NCBI RefSeq assembly: GCF_002198095.1
Contig: NZ_NHMK01000030.1
Location: 186,001 to 250,000, forward strand
Direction of reading: 5' to 3'
Source of the DNA: Deinococcus indicus
GTDB taxonomy: Bacteria > Deinococcota > Deinococci > Deinococcales > Deinococcaceae
DNA length: 64,000 bases
The notes beneath the pieces were generated by a model that was not told where the DNA came from, ran no database searches, and saw nothing but the letters and a program-made list of their open reading frames with translations. Below are positions 1-9,242 of the stretch, one piece after another. Positions within the stretch are counted from its first letter, which is position 1, and every line of letters begins with the position of its first letter. The position numbers were made by a program, and so were the translations under genes.

Positions 1-1308
1 GAGGTCGCCCCGCTGCGCGGCGAGCGCCTCTACCGGCTGGGCGGGCAGGAGCAGCGGTCGGCCGTGCGGGCACGGCGGTCCCTGTCAGTGGTGGGCCCGG
101 ACGCCGAGGCGTTCTACCTGACGCGGGACTGGGCGGTGACGGTGCGGGACCTGCTGCTGGGCGCGGCGCGCGGCGAACGCCTGAACCTGTGGGAGGCCAC
201 CCCCGCCGAGAAGCGGCGCGTGGCCGACGTGGCGGCCCTGACCGGGCTGGGGCCGCTGCTGGAGCGGGACGTGCGGACCCTCAGTCACGGGCAGCGGCGG
301 CGGGCGGTGCTGGGCGCGGCGCTGATGCCCGCGCCGGAACTGCTGCTGCTCGACGAGTTCACGGACGGCCTGAGCGGCGAGGCCCGCGCGGAACTGGGGG
401 CCGTGATTGCCGCCGTTCACGCCTCGGGCGTGGCGGTCGTGCTGGCCTCGCACCGGCCGGAGGAGGCGCCGGACCTGCCGTGGCGCACGCTGGGCGTGCA
501 GGGGGGCCGGGTGGACAGCCGCACCGGTCCGGCCGGCCCTGCCGGAGACTGGCCCGAGTTGCCGCTGCCATCCACGGACGGCCTGCCGCGCGACCTCGTG
601 ACGGTCAGCAGCGCCGAGGTGTACCGCAACGGGCACCGCGCGCTGGGGCCACTGACCTGGACGTGGCGCGCGGGGCAGCACTGGCTGGTGACGGGCGGGA
701 ACGGCAGCGGCAAGAGCACCCTGGCCCGCCTGATCGCCGGGGAGTTGCACCCCGCGCTGGGCGGGCAGGTGACGCGGCCGTTCCTGACGCGCGACCTGCT
801 GAGCGAGCGCCGGCGCGGCGTGGGGCTGGTCAGCGCGGAACTGGGCATCCGGCAGCGGCGCGAGTGGACGGGCCGGGACGTGATCGGCAGCGCCTGGGAC
901 GGCACCGAAGGATTCACCCCCACCCTGGACGCCGCGCAGCGCGCCGAGGTGGACCGTCTGGCGGCCGCCCTGCACGCGGCGGACCTGCTGGACCGCCCGG
1001 CCGACACGCTCTCGCAGGGGCAGTTGCGGCGGCTGCTGCTGGCCCGCTCGGTCGCGCACCGCCCGCGCCTGCTGATCCTCGACGAGGGCCTGGACTTCCT
1101 GGACGCCGGGTCCCGCGCCGCGTTCCTGGGGCTGCTGCCGGACCTCGTGCGCGGCGGCACGCACCTGATGGTCGTCGCCCACCGCACGTCCGACGCCCCG
1201 GCGGGCCTGACCCACCACCTGCACCTGTCGGCGGGCCGCCTAGCGTCCTGCGGGCCGCACGCGCCGGGCCGCACGTCAGATTCGGCTCACCTTCAGGCAC
1301 TACCCTGA
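1..1308 (+). CDS. Dual-ATPase ABC protein, ModF-like (5' end cut by window)
   Basis: The reading frame is open from the first base, so the N-terminus lies outside the window. Two ABC ATPase modules are in one chain. The first shows its signature (LSHGQ) and Walker B (LLLLDEFTD) near nt 283-370; its Walker A is upstream of the window. The second has Walker A (GGNGSGKST, near nt 698), signature LSQGQ and Walker B (LLILDEGLDFLD). Tandem ATPases without membrane segments are typical of ModF/PhrA-like proteins linked to molybdate uptake and of other soluble ABC-F-like ATPases; the substrate cannot be told from the sequence. The TGA stop overlaps the -10 box (TACCCT, 1301-1306) of the next gene. 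Confidence 0.8.
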   Translation, partial: EVAPLRGERLYRLGGQEQRSAVRARRSLSVVGPDAEAFYLTRDWAVTVRDLLLGAARGERLNLWEATPAEKRRVADVAALTGLGPLLERDVRTLSHGQRRRAVLGAALMPAPELLLLDEFTDGLSGEARAELGAVIAAVHASGVAVVLASHRPEEAPDLPWRTLGVQGGRVDSRTGPAGPAGDWPELPLPSTDGLPRDLVTVSSAEVYRNGHRALGPLTWTWRAGQHWLVTGGNGSGKSTLARLIAGELHPALGGQVTRPFLTRDLLSERRRGVGLVSAELGIRQRREWTGRDVIGSAWDGTEGFTPTLDAAQRAEVDRLAAALHAADLLDRPADTLSQGQLRRLLLARSVAHRPRLLILDEGLDFLDAGSRAAFLGLLPDLVRGGTHLMVVAHRTSDAPAGLTHHLHLSAGRLASCGPHAPGRTSDSAHLQALP

Positions 1309-1313
1309 GCCGC

Positions 1314-1868
1314 ATGAAGCGCGCCCTCCTGACCTTCGCCCTGCTCGCCGCGCCCGCCCTGACCGGCGCGGCGTCCGCCCAGACCACCCCCGCCCCCGCC
1401 ACGCCGGAAACCCGGACCATCGAAGCCATCACCGCCACCAGCGAGAAAGGCTACTCGATCCGCGTGCCCGCCGGATGGACGCCCCTGAAGAACGTGCCCG
1501 GCACCGACGTGGCGTTCGTGTACCAGAAGATCGGCAGCCTGCGCCCCACCGTCACGGTCGTCGTGCAGGACATCCCCGCCGAACTAAAAGCCACCCTGGC
1601 CGACGTGCGTGACCTGAACGCCCGCAAGATGCCCGACGTGGTGCCCAAACTGAAGATGCTGGGCGAGAAGACCACCAAGGTCAGCGGGCAGAACGCCATC
1701 CTCTGGACCTACACCGGCGACGGCGAGGGCGGCACCGTCCGCTGGACGCAGGTGTTCACCCTGAAGAACAACCGCCTGTACACCGCGACCCTCATGACCC
1801 CCACCGGCACGCCCGCCGACGTGATCGAACAGGGCCGCACCATCCTGAACTCCCTGACCCTGAAGTAA
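1314..1868 (+). CDS. Secreted PsbP/DcrB-like protein
   Basis: This 184-residue protein starts with a Sec signal peptide (charged start MKRALL, hydrophobic core, cleavage near ASAQT). The mature part, from about residue 40, has the pattern GYSIRVPAGW followed by an alpha/beta fold ending in a helix with RTILNSL, which resembles the DUF1795/DcrB/PsbP-like small periplasmic proteins. Function of that family is poorly known; some members help envelope processes. The start is chosen because TACCCT lies 7 nt upstream of the ATG, the leaderless arrangement seen throughout the window. A strong hairpin follows the stop. Confidence 0.8.
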   Translation: MKRALLTFALLAAPALTGAASAQTTPAPATPETRTIEAITATSEKGYSIRVPAGWTPLKNVPGTDVAFVYQKIGSLRPTVTVVVQDIPAELKATLADVRDLNARKMPDVVPKLKMLGEKTTKVSGQNAILWTYTGDGEGGTVRWTQVFTLKNNRLYTATLMTPTGTPADVIEQGRTILNSLTLK

Positions 1869-1875
1869 GCCAGGA

Positions 1876-1926
1876 CGCAGTGGTGGCCCGGTCGAACCCA
1901 GGGGTCGCCGGGCCACCACTGCGTTT
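1876..1926 (+). terminator. 16-bp perfect hairpin after the secreted protein gene
   Basis: Arms 1876-1891 and 1908-1923 are perfect complements with a 16-nt loop, followed by TTTCAT. It ends the upstream gene; the opposite-strand HAD operon ends about 160 bp further on, beyond a repeat copy. Confidence 0.75.
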
Positions 1927-2086
1927 CATACGGATTCCGTCTGTTTCGCTGACAGATCGGAACCCCACCGATCTGCCAGCTCCACGTCCGAAACCCGTTT
2001 TTCTCCTCCTCTGCGGGGCAGCTCTACGAGTCGCATCCGCTCGGACCCATCGGGCTTTGCAGCCCATTCAATCGGAGTCCGCTTCA
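1927..2086 (-). repeat. Palindromic intergenic repeat, copy A (about 160 bp)
   Basis: Read on the minus strand, the copy runs from the stop codon of the HAD gene (2084-2086) through CGGACTCCGATTGAATGGG, a GGGCTGC...GCCC-type hairpin and the block CTCGTAGAGCTGCCCCGC, to CGGAATCCGTATG at 1927. Ends are imperfect inverted repeats (CGGACTCCG / CGGAATCCG). Near the far end a hairpin pairs CAGATCGG with CCGATCTG. Other copies lie at 7688, 13495, 33448 and 40121. No open frame is shared between copies. Confidence 0.85.
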
Positions 2087-2896
2087 GCGGGTCGCGGCCA
2101 GCCGGTCGGCCCAGGCGTGCAGGAACGCGCCCAGGTCCGCCTGCTGCGGCACGCGGGTGTTCGCGTGGGGGGTCAGCAGGGGCAGCGAGCCGACCTGCAC
2201 GGCGTACCCGGCGATTTCCAGCATCGCCTCGTCGTTGTCGCTGTCCCCGAAGGCGACGGTCTGGGTGTGCGGCACGTTCAGGGCATCGGCAATTAGGGTC
2301 AGGGCCGCGCCCTTGTGCGCGCCCTGCGGCGTGACGGTCAGGAAGTGCGGGTAGGGGTCCTGCGCGCCGGTCAGCACGAGGTGCGGGTGGGTGGTCCGCA
2401 GGCGCCCGGCGAGCGCGGCGACCTGCGGGTGGTAGTACCCGACTTTCAGGATGCCCTCGCGCGGCGCGTCGGCCAGGGGGCGGAACTGGCGCAGCACCAT
2501 CCACGGTTCGGGTTCCACGCCGGGCGGCAGGTCCACGTACAGGCCGTCGGCGGTGAACAGGACCACGCGCGCCCCGTCGAGTTCGTGGGCCAGCGCGGCT
2601 TCCAGGTCCGCGTCGCTGAAGCGGGCCTCGGTGTGCAGGTCCTCGCCGATCAGGATGCGGCCGCCGTTGTTGGTGGCGACCGCGTCGGGTTCCATGACGC
2701 GCAGCACCTGCGACGGCGGCGTGTCGCGTCCGGTGATGATGGCCAGTTTCACGCCCAGCGCCCGCAGCCGCTCCAGGGCCTGCGCCGCGTCGGGCTGCAC
2801 CTCGCGTCCCGCGTCGGGGATCAGGGTGCCGTCCAGGTCGAAGGCCATCAGGAGCGGCGGGGTCACGGGCAGGTCGGCGGGCAGGGTCACGGTCAC
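2084..2896 (-). CDS. Cof-type HAD-superfamily phosphatase
   Basis: This 270-residue cytosolic hydrolase has the four HAD motifs in order: DLDGTLI (nucleophile and acid Asp, near residue 20), ITGR (motif II), HKGAAL (motif III Lys) and GDSDNDEAML (motif IV). A cap of roughly 100 residues sits between motifs II and III, as in the Cof/type IIB class acting on sugar phosphates or nucleotide cofactors such as FMN or PLP. The substrate is not evident. The GTG start overlaps the stop of the upstream HAD paralog by 4 nt (GTGA), so the two are co-translated. Its TGA abuts repeat copy A. Confidence 0.85.
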   Translation of the reverse strand: MTVTLPADLPVTPPLLMAFDLDGTLIPDAGREVQPDAAQALERLRALGVKLAIITGRDTPPSQVLRVMEPDAVATNNGGRILIGEDLHTEARFSDADLEAALAHELDGARVVLFTADGLYVDLPPGVEPEPWMVLRQFRPLADAPREGILKVGYYHPQVAALAGRLRTTHPHLVLTGAQDPYPHFLTVTPQGAHKGAALTLIADALNVPHTQTVAFGDSDNDEAMLEIAGYAVQVGSLPLLTPHANTRVPQQADLGAFLHAWADRLAATR

Positions 2897-3648
2897 GCGC
2901 GGCAGCCTAGCGCGTCCGCCCGGCAGCGCGCGAGGACGCGGGGCACATCCGCCGGGCCGGGCGCGGTCAGGTGCGCGGCGTGCAGGGCCGGGTGTGCGCC
3001 GACCCGCAGGAAGGTCCGGGCGTGCGGGAGCATGGCGGCGTCGGCGGGACCGTCCCCGGCCGCCCAGGTGCGCGCGGCCGGCACGCCGAGGTGCGCGGCG
3101 AGGTCCCGCAGCGCCTCGCCCTTGCCGGCGTCCGCCGCCACCAGTACCAGCCGGTCGCGGCGTTCACGGATGACCTGCGCGCCCGCAATGACTGCCCACT
3201 GCGCCTGAAGATCGTCCAGACGGTCGGCGTCCGGCTGGCCGTGGACGACCTTCAGGGGCGCGGGGGCGTGCGGCCAGCGGCCTCTGAAGTCGGGATCGGT
3301 GTGCCGCAGAATGCCGCTCGGGTCGGGCGTGACGATCAGGGTCCTGCAACTGTCACCCCACTCGGCGGGCGTAAGGGCGCCCAGGGCCGCGTGGACGGCC
3401 GGGCGCGGCAGGGTCCGCTTCCACAGCACGCGGCCCTCGCAGCGCAGCCACGCCCCGGAGCAGCGGGACACGCTGTCCAGTGGCCAGTCCCGGAGCAGCG
3501 GCGGCAGGCGGCCGCGCGCCGTGATGACCGCCACATGCGCCCCGGCCAGCTGCCACGCCCGCAGTTCGTCCAGCAGTCCAGGTGGGGGTTGCCCGTCCGG
3601 GCCGATCAGGGTTCCGTCGAGGTCCAGGGCCAGCAGGGCGGTGGGCAC
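2893..3648 (-). CDS. HAD-superfamily phosphatase, paralog of the next gene
   Basis: A 251-residue HAD hydrolase with DLDGTLIGPDG near residue 9, ITARG (motif II), AGKGEAL (motif III Lys) and GDGPADAAML (motif IV, lacking the usual DN pair but keeping the acidic residues). It resembles the downstream Cof protein in size and motif layout, which suggests a tandem duplication with a changed substrate. The GTG start is supported by a -10 box TACGGT (3655-3660) 6 nt upstream. It is the first gene of the two-gene operon. Substrate unknown. Confidence 0.8.
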   Translation of the reverse strand: MPTALLALDLDGTLIGPDGQPPPGLLDELRAWQLAGAHVAVITARGRLPPLLRDWPLDSVSRCSGAWLRCEGRVLWKRTLPRPAVHAALGALTPAEWGDSCRTLIVTPDPSGILRHTDPDFRGRWPHAPAPLKVVHGQPDADRLDDLQAQWAVIAGAQVIRERRDRLVLVAADAGKGEALRDLAAHLGVPAARTWAAGDGPADAAMLPHARTFLRVGAHPALHAAHLTAPGPADVPRVLARCRADALGCRA

Positions 3649-3686
3649 GCGGGTACCGTAGCGCGGCGCGGTCGGTGGAACGCACG

Positions 3687-3719
3687 AAAATGCGCCGCCC
3701 CCAGTTACGGGGGCGGCGC
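3687..3719 (-). terminator. rplS terminator
   Basis: The 11-bp stem GCGCCGCCCCC / GGGGGCGGCGC (3692-3702, 3709-3719) has a 6-nt loop and is followed on the minus strand by ATTTTC. It is a standard intrinsic terminator 20 nt after rplS. Confidence 0.85.
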
Positions 3720-3737
3720 GGTGAAACCGGGTGAGGC

Positions 3738-4199
3738 TTACTCGCCCTGGGTTTCGGGGGCGGTTTCGACGGGCGCGGCGGCCTTGGCGGCCTTCTCGGC
3801 CTGGGCGCGGGCGGCGTCCTTCATCACGCGGCTGCGGTCGTTCTTGATGCGGGCTGCCTTGCCGCGCAGGTCGCGCAGGTAGTACAGCTTGGCGCGGCGG
3901 ACCTTGCCGCGCTCCAGCACGCTGATCTTGGCCAGCAGGGGGCTGCTGAAGGGGAACACGCGCTCGACGCCTTCACCGAAGGAGATCTTGCGGACCGTGA
4001 AGCTCTTGCGGCTGCCCGAGCCGTTGATGGCGATGACGACGCCTTCGAAGGCCTGGTTGCGGGTGCGGTTGCCTTCCACGACCTTCGTTTCCACGCGGAC
4101 GGTGTCGCCGGGGCGGAACTCGGGGGCGTCGGTCTTGATGTGAGCCTGCTCGACGGCGCGGAGGATGGCGCCACGGTTCGCTTTGATTGCGTGCTGCAT
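3738..4199 (-). CDS. rplS: 50S ribosomal protein L19
   Basis: L19 sits at the 30S-50S interface of the ribosome. The protein shows the family core: FRPGDTVRV, the basic loop [22 protein letters not shown] and the C-terminal [18 protein letters not shown]. At 153 residues it is about 35 longer than the usual ~115; the extra C-terminal tail is rich in Ala, Lys and Glu and ends in ETQGE. Long tails on ribosomal proteins occur in Deinococcus. The gene stands alone with its own promoter (4312-4341), a leader of about 100 nt and a terminator. The leader has no known riboregulator that I can recognise. Confidence 0.97.
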   Translation of the reverse strand: MQHAIKANRGAILRAVEQAHIKTDAPEFRPGDTVRVETKVVEGNRTRNQAFEGVVIAINGSGSRKSFTVRKISFGEGVERVFPFSSPLLAKISVLERGKVRRAKLYYLRDLRGKAARIKNDRSRVMKDAARAQAEKAAKAAAPVETAPETQGE

Positions 4200-4311
4200 G
4201 ATTGACTCCTTCGGGCAGCGGACCGTCCCACCGTCCCGCTGTCTGCGGGCAGAGACGTTCTTGCTCCTGTGTGAACGGGTCGCCGCCAGGGGCAGTCGAC
4301 CGGACCGTAAC

Positions 4312-4341
4312 AGTATACGCGCCGGGAGCCTGGGCAGGCAA
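4312..4341 (-). promoter_or_regulatory. rplS promoter
   Basis: On the minus strand TTGCCT (4336-4341) is followed after 18 bp by TATACT (4312-4317). This is a good vegetative promoter and predicts a leader of about 100 nt before rplS. A short inverted repeat, AAGGTG-GCGT-CACCTT (4345-4360), lies just upstream of the -35 box. Confidence 0.8.
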
Positions 4342-4392
4342 GTGAAGGTGGCGTCACCTTATGAGGCCGCCGGGCACGTCAGTCTGAGGATC

Positions 4393-5178
4393 ATGAATTC
4401 CGTGCCTGAACAGGCGGCCGGTCCCCTGGCCGAGGTCCGTGAAGTGTCGTTGCAGCAGCGCCGCCGCGTCTCCGAGGTGCGCGCGCGTGAACATGTCGGC
4501 GCGGCCGGCTGGGAGCAGACGAGCGTGCTGGAGTCCATCATCCGCGCGGGCCGGGAGGGACTGGCCGCCACGGACGCCCTGCGGCAGGTCGTGACCCTGA
4601 CGACCGAGCAGCTGCGGGCGCTGCCGCTGAACGCGCCGAGCGAGGCGCGCGGCGAGCAGCTGCAGGCGCTGCTGCACCTTCAGGAGAGCGGCGAGGTGCA
4701 GGTCCGGGCGGCCGAGGCGCTCGATACGCTGGTGTGCGAGGCGCTGGAGAACGTCACGCGGACACCCGTGAACGAGGTCAGCCTGGGCCGCCTTCAGGCG
4801 ATTCACCGGCACGTGCGGGAGCAGGTCCTGGCGCTGGAGACGATCATGCAGGCGGCGCAGGTGCAGGCCGACACGCTGACGCAGGTGCAGCGGCTCGAGC
4901 AGGTGAGTGCCGAGTACCAGCAGCGGGTGTCGTCCCTGCGGCACCTGAGCGCGGCGGACGAGGCGCAGGCGCTCGGAACGGCCGGCGAGCAGCTGGTCGA
5001 ACGGATCGCGCAGCTCGACGAGGCCGCGCCGGAGCAGCTGAGCGCCCTGACCCGCATCGGGGAGGCCGTGGCGGACCGCCTGACCGAGACGGGCGTGTCG
5101 GACCACGAACAGGCGCAGGCCCTCGAGGAACTCGCGGAATTGATGGAGGAGAAGGCCGGGCAGATTCGCAACGGCTGA
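4393..5178 (+). CDS. All-helical protein of unknown function
   Basis: I do not recognise this 261-residue protein. It has no signal peptide or membrane segment and is rich in Glu, Gln, Ala and Leu with few Gly or Pro, so it should be almost wholly alpha-helical, with heptad-like stretches (for example LTQVQRLEQVSAEYQQRV). It contains one Trp and one Cys. The ATG at 4393 is chosen because GAGGA lies just upstream; longer in-frame starts run back across the rplS promoter. It is transcribed divergently from rplS and followed by a hairpin at 5193-5220. Confidence 0.7.
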   Translation: MNSVPEQAAGPLAEVREVSLQQRRRVSEVRAREHVGAAGWEQTSVLESIIRAGREGLAATDALRQVVTLTTEQLRALPLNAPSEARGEQLQALLHLQESGEVQVRAAEALDTLVCEALENVTRTPVNEVSLGRLQAIHRHVREQVLALETIMQAAQVQADTLTQVQRLEQVSAEYQQRVSSLRHLSAADEAQALGTAGEQLVERIAQLDEAAPEQLSALTRIGEAVADRLTETGVSDHEQAQALEELAELMEEKAGQIRNG

Positions 5179-5192
5179 GCGCGACGCCTGAT

Positions 5193-5220
5193 CAGGGGAG
5201 GGCCACGCGGCTCTCCCCTG
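5193..5220. terminator. Hairpin between convergent genes
   Basis: CAGGGGAG (5193-5200) pairs with CTCCCCTG (5213-5220) around a 12-nt loop. There is no T-run. It lies between two convergent genes and may serve both. Confidence 0.5.
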
Positions 5221-5245
5221 TCCGGTTTCCGGTCCGGTTGCGCCC

Positions 5246-5262
5246 ATCCGGAGTCCGGATCA
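5246..5262 (-). repeat. Palindrome resembling a repeat end
   Basis: The minus strand reads TGATCCGGACTCCGGAT, in which TGA is the stop of the acetyltransferase gene and ATCCGGA-c-TCCGGAT is a perfect palindrome. It differs from the repeat-family end (TGATACGGACTCCG) at one of the first 14 bases, so it may be a collapsed relic; alternatively it is an unrelated palindrome. Confidence 0.45.
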
Positions 5263-5787
5263 GGTGAGCGTGGGTACCCAGAAGCGCAGGATGGGGTTGG
5301 GGTGGTCCGGCACGACGAACTGACCTTCGAGGACGCCGCCGTTCTTCTCGATGGTGCGGCGCGAGCCGGTGTTGTCCGCGTCGCAGGCCACGAGGGCCGA
5401 GTCGATACCCAGCTGCCGGGCGCGGCGCAGCGATCCGGCGAGAATACGGGTGGCGTGCCCCTGGCGGCGAGCGCCGGGGCGGACCTCGTAGCCGATGTGG
5501 CCGCCGAACTCGCGCAGGCGTTCATTCAGCGTGTGGCGGATGCTGGCGCGGCCCAGGTATGTGTCTCCATCCACGAGCCACAGGTACTCGGAGTGCACGA
5601 AACCGCCGGGGAGGGGCTGGCCGGGCTCGAAGCGGCGCAGGTGGGTCAGGAAAGCCGTGAAGTCACGCTCCATGTCGGCCACGTCGAAGTTGAGGGTGTC
5701 GCCCAGACCGCTGCCGGTGGTCTGCGCCTCGCGCACGGCGTCCAGAAAGCTTGACTTGAACTGTTCGGAAGGGGCTACCAGTTCCAT
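5260..5787 (-). CDS. GNAT-family N-acetyltransferase
   Basis: This 175-residue protein has the GNAT fold: acetyl-CoA loop motif RPGARRQGHAT near residue 104 (family pattern Q/RxxGxG/A), followed by the helix ILAGSLRRARQLG and the late strand/helix VACDADNTGSRRTIEKNGG, where the Asn and the ENGG-like turn are typical of RimJ/RimL-like members. The GHIGYEV strand precedes the loop. The acceptor substrate is unknown. A -10 box TAGGGT (5793-5798) lies 5 nt upstream of the ATG, so the mRNA is probably leaderless. Confidence 0.85.
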   Translation of the reverse strand: MELVAPSEQFKSSFLDAVREAQTTGSGLGDTLNFDVADMERDFTAFLTHLRRFEPGQPLPGGFVHSEYLWLVDGDTYLGRASIRHTLNERLREFGGHIGYEVRPGARRQGHATRILAGSLRRARQLGIDSALVACDADNTGSRRTIEKNGGVLEGQFVVPDHPNPILRFWVPTLT

Positions 5788-5977
5788 GCCTCACCCTAGG
5801 GTGCGTCGTCCTGTGCGCCCTGAGCCAGATGGCGCAGCCGCGCCCAGGGACGTCCATTCAACCCGGACGCGCCTGACCAGCACGGAGCGCAGGATTCACC
5901 ACGTTCACTGGTCAATACAGCCCGAACACCCGCCTGCGACACGATAAAAGCCCGGCGGCGCGGCGTACAATCGCCGC

Positions 5978-6694
5978 ATGACGCACCCCCCCTTCGACGT
6001 TCTGGACCTCGGCCTCACGCCGTACCGGGACGCCTGGGAACTTCAGAAACAGCACCACGAGCGGGTCGCGGCCGGTGGTCGCCCGGCGCTGCTGCTCGTG
6101 GAACACCCTCCCGTCCTCACGCTGGGCCGCAAGGCGCGTGAGGGAACCAACATCATCGTCACGCGCGACTACCTGAACACGCAGGGCATCGAGGTGCTGG
6201 AGGTCGAACGTGGCGGGGACGTCACGTACCACGGCCCCGGCCAGCTCGTCGCCTACGCCATCTTCCCCGTCGGCCGCCGGGTCGCGGACTTCCTGCGCCT
6301 GCTGGAACAGGCGACGATCGGCGCCCTGCACGACCTGGGACTGAACGACGCGCGCCCGAACCCCGGCTACGCCGGCGTGTACGTCACCGAACGGGACGTG
6401 AACGGCCTGACGTACGACCAGAAGATCGCGTCGTTCGGCGTCGCGGTGCAGCGCAACATCGCCCTGCACGGCCTCGCACTGAACGTAAACCCGAACCTCG
6501 CGCACTTCGAGCTGATCGTCCCGTGCGGCCTGACGCAGACGCACATGACCAGCGTGCAGCGCGAATACGACCTGCGCGGCCTGAACAGAGCGGCCAGCAT
6601 GCAAGGCGCCAAAGACGCCCTGACGCGCGCCTTCCACACCACCTTCGCCCAGTACGACTGGACGCTGCCCACCCCAGCGGCAGCCGGGAGCTGA
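5978..6694 (+). CDS. lipB: Octanoyltransferase LipB
   Basis: LipB moves the octanoyl group from acyl-carrier protein to lipoyl domains, the first step of lipoate synthesis. At 238 residues it shows [14 protein letters not shown], the glycine-rich [15 protein letters not shown] and, near residue 150, the catalytic lysine region [10 protein letters not shown]; the catalytic Cys lies in VPCGLTQ. The start is fixed by TACAAT (5966-5971) 6 nt upstream of the ATG. lipA follows 6 nt after the stop, so octanoylation and sulfur insertion are co-expressed. Confidence 0.96.
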   Translation: MTHPPFDVLDLGLTPYRDAWELQKQHHERVAAGGRPALLLVEHPPVLTLGRKAREGTNIIVTRDYLNTQGIEVLEVERGGDVTYHGPGQLVAYAIFPVGRRVADFLRLLEQATIGALHDLGLNDARPNPGYAGVYVTERDVNGLTYDQKIASFGVAVQRNIALHGLALNVNPNLAHFELIVPCGLTQTHMTSVQREYDLRGLNRAASMQGAKDALTRAFHTTFAQYDWTLPTPAAAGS

Positions 6695-6700
6695 CACCAC

Positions 6701-7687
<987 letters not shown>

Positions 7688-7690
<3 letters not shown>

Positions 7691-7826
7691 TACGGACTCC
7701 GATTGAATGGGCTGCAAAGCCCGCTGGATCCGAGCGAAGCGAGAAGGAGAGAAACGGGTTCTGGACGTGGAGCCGGCAATCCGGTGAAGTTCCGGATTGT
7801 CGGCGAAACAGACGGAATCCGTATGA
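7688..7826 (+). repeat. Palindromic intergenic repeat, copy B (about 139 bp)
   Basis: It begins on the lipA stop codon as TGATACGGACTCCGATTGAAT and ends GACGGAATCCGTATGA. Inside are the GGGCTGCAAAGCCC hairpin and a second hairpin AATCCGG / CCGGATT. In copy A the equivalent arms are CAGATCGG / CCGATCTG, so both arms have changed while pairing is kept. The CTCGTAGAGCTGCCCC block of other copies is missing here. Confidence 0.85.
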
Positions 7827-8075
7827 CCCCCGCACAGACGCAGGTTGAATGGTCGGCACCATCCTTCAACCCGAGTGGACGCGACCCGTCAAGCAGACCC
7901 GCCGCGTGGGAACAACGCAACACTGTTCCGGACGAATGGCAAAACAGACAATCCGTATCGAACCTCAGCCCGCCGGACGCACCCACGCGCCCCGGCGGGC
8001 TGCACCCGTCCGGCCTCCCGCTCCGTAATGCCCCGGTAACGGGCGGCGCCGACCCTGTGGTCAGGAGGTTCACCC
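7827..8075. other. Intergenic stretch with two inverted repeats, no gene seen
   Basis: No convincing open frame. Directly after repeat B is an imperfect inverted repeat with GGTTGAATGGT (7843-7853) facing ACC-ATcc-TTCAACC (to 7871). A second hairpin, GCCCGCCGG / CCGGCGGGC (7968-7976, 7992-8000), lies nearer the CBS gene. No clear promoter for the CBS gene was found, although its AGGAGG ribosome site implies a leadered transcript that starts here. Confidence 0.5.
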
Positions 8076-8957
8076 ATGACCACCCCCCTACTCGTTCAGG
8101 ACGCCATGCACCCCCGCGCCGTCACGGTCGGCGCGCACGAACCGCTCAGCGCCGCCGTGGTCGCCATGCAGGAACTCGGCGTGAAACGCCTGCCGGTCGT
8201 GCAGGCCGGCCGCGTGGTCGGGATCGTCACGGACGGCGAGATCCGCCGCGCGCTGCCCACCCTGGCCGACGGCCTGAGTCCCTGGGAGTTCACGAACCAC
8301 GTGGGCCGGGTGCGCGTGCGCGACGTGATGCGCGCCCCCGTGCATACCGTCACGCCGCAGACGCCGCTGCGGGCCGCGCTGCGCACCCTGCTCGACCGCC
8401 GGGTGGGTGGGCTGCCGGTCGTGCAGGAGGATACGGGCGCCCTGATGGGCATGCTGACCCTGACCGACGTGCTGCGCGCCGAGGCCCGCGCGCCCCGGTT
8501 GCAGTGGGGCGCGGCGGCGCAGCACATGACCCGCGAGGTCGTGACCGTCACGCCCGACGCGCCCGCCAGCGAGGCCGCCGCGATCCTGAACGTCACGCGG
8601 CTGCACGTGCTGCCGGTCGTGCAGGGCGGTCAGCTGACCGGCGTGCTGCACGCCCGTGACCTGCGGGACGTGGTGGACCGCGCCGCTGCCACGCACGGCC
8701 CGACGCTGCTGGCCGATCAGTTCTTCCTTCAGGGCGTCACCGTCCGGGACCTGATGCGCCCGCCCGGCGGGTACCTGACCGAGAGCGTCCCCATGCACGA
8801 CGCCCTGACCCGCATGCTCGAAGCCGACGTGCATGGCCTGCCGGTCATCACGCAGGACGGGGAACTGCTGGGCGTCGTGACGATCAGCGACGTGATCCGC
8901 ACCCTGCTGGGCGAAGCGGTGAAGGCCGCGCCCGCCCCGGCCCTCGCAGACGCCTGA
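8076..8957 (+). CDS. Protein of four CBS domains
   Basis: The 293-residue soluble protein is two Bateman modules in tandem: CBS units near residues 5-60, 78-135, 147-200 and 220-280, each with the pattern V-x(n)-LPVV and a GIVTD/GMLTLTD/GVVTISD-type end. The phrase RLPVVQAGRVVGIVT and GLPVITQDGELLGVVT show the repeats well. CBS pairs bind adenosine nucleotides or SAM and act as energy or ligand sensors. No catalytic domain is attached, so it should regulate a partner. An AGGAGG site is 8 nt before the ATG, unlike the leaderless genes nearby. Confidence 0.85.
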   Translation: MTTPLLVQDAMHPRAVTVGAHEPLSAAVVAMQELGVKRLPVVQAGRVVGIVTDGEIRRALPTLADGLSPWEFTNHVGRVRVRDVMRAPVHTVTPQTPLRAALRTLLDRRVGGLPVVQEDTGALMGMLTLTDVLRAEARAPRLQWGAAAQHMTREVVTVTPDAPASEAAAILNVTRLHVLPVVQGGQLTGVLHARDLRDVVDRAAATHGPTLLADQFFLQGVTVRDLMRPPGGYLTESVPMHDALTRMLEADVHGLPVITQDGELLGVVTISDVIRTLLGEAVKAAPAPALADA

Positions 8958-9037
8958 ACCGCCGGGCCGACAGCTGGTGACCTTTTGCTTTCGCCAGTAT
9001 GCAGCCGGATGCATACCAGCCCGTGCCCCGGATACAA

Positions 9038-9067
9038 CGAAAGAACCCCGTCATTGACGGGGTTTCT
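9038..9067. terminator. Bidirectional terminator between the CBS gene and tRNA-Ile
   Basis: AACCCCGTC (9044-9052) pairs with GACGGGGTT (9056-9064) around ATT. On the minus strand it follows the tRNA by about 10 nt and is trailed by CTTTC; on the plus strand by TCTCTTCC. Upstream, GTATGCA/TGCATAC (8997-9016) forms a small extra hairpin. Confidence 0.8.
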
Positions 9068-9073
9068 CTTCCT

Positions 9074-9150
<77 letters not shown>

Positions 9151-9195
9151 GCACCTTTGTTGCCTTCGCGCTGTCCTCTCGGGCAGGCGGGCATA

Positions 9196-9224
9196 AATGT
9201 ATCAGGGGGGCGGGAAGCTGTCAA
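9196..9224 (-). promoter_or_regulatory. tRNA-Ile promoter
   Basis: On the minus strand TTGACA (9219-9224) is followed after 17 bp by TACATT (9196-9201). It gives a leader of about 40 nt before the tRNA and lies just past the end of the dgt-like gene. Confidence 0.85.
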
Positions 9225-9242
9225 CTGGCGGGGCGGGTGGGG

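Noticed and set aside
4200..4311. L19 leader riboregulator
   Set aside because: The ~100-nt rplS leader has no strong conserved-looking hairpin set that I can match to a known ribosomal-protein leader.
4165..4392. Earlier start for the helical protein gene
   Set aside because: It would extend through the rplS promoter and into the rplS coding region on the other strand, and lacks a ribosome site.
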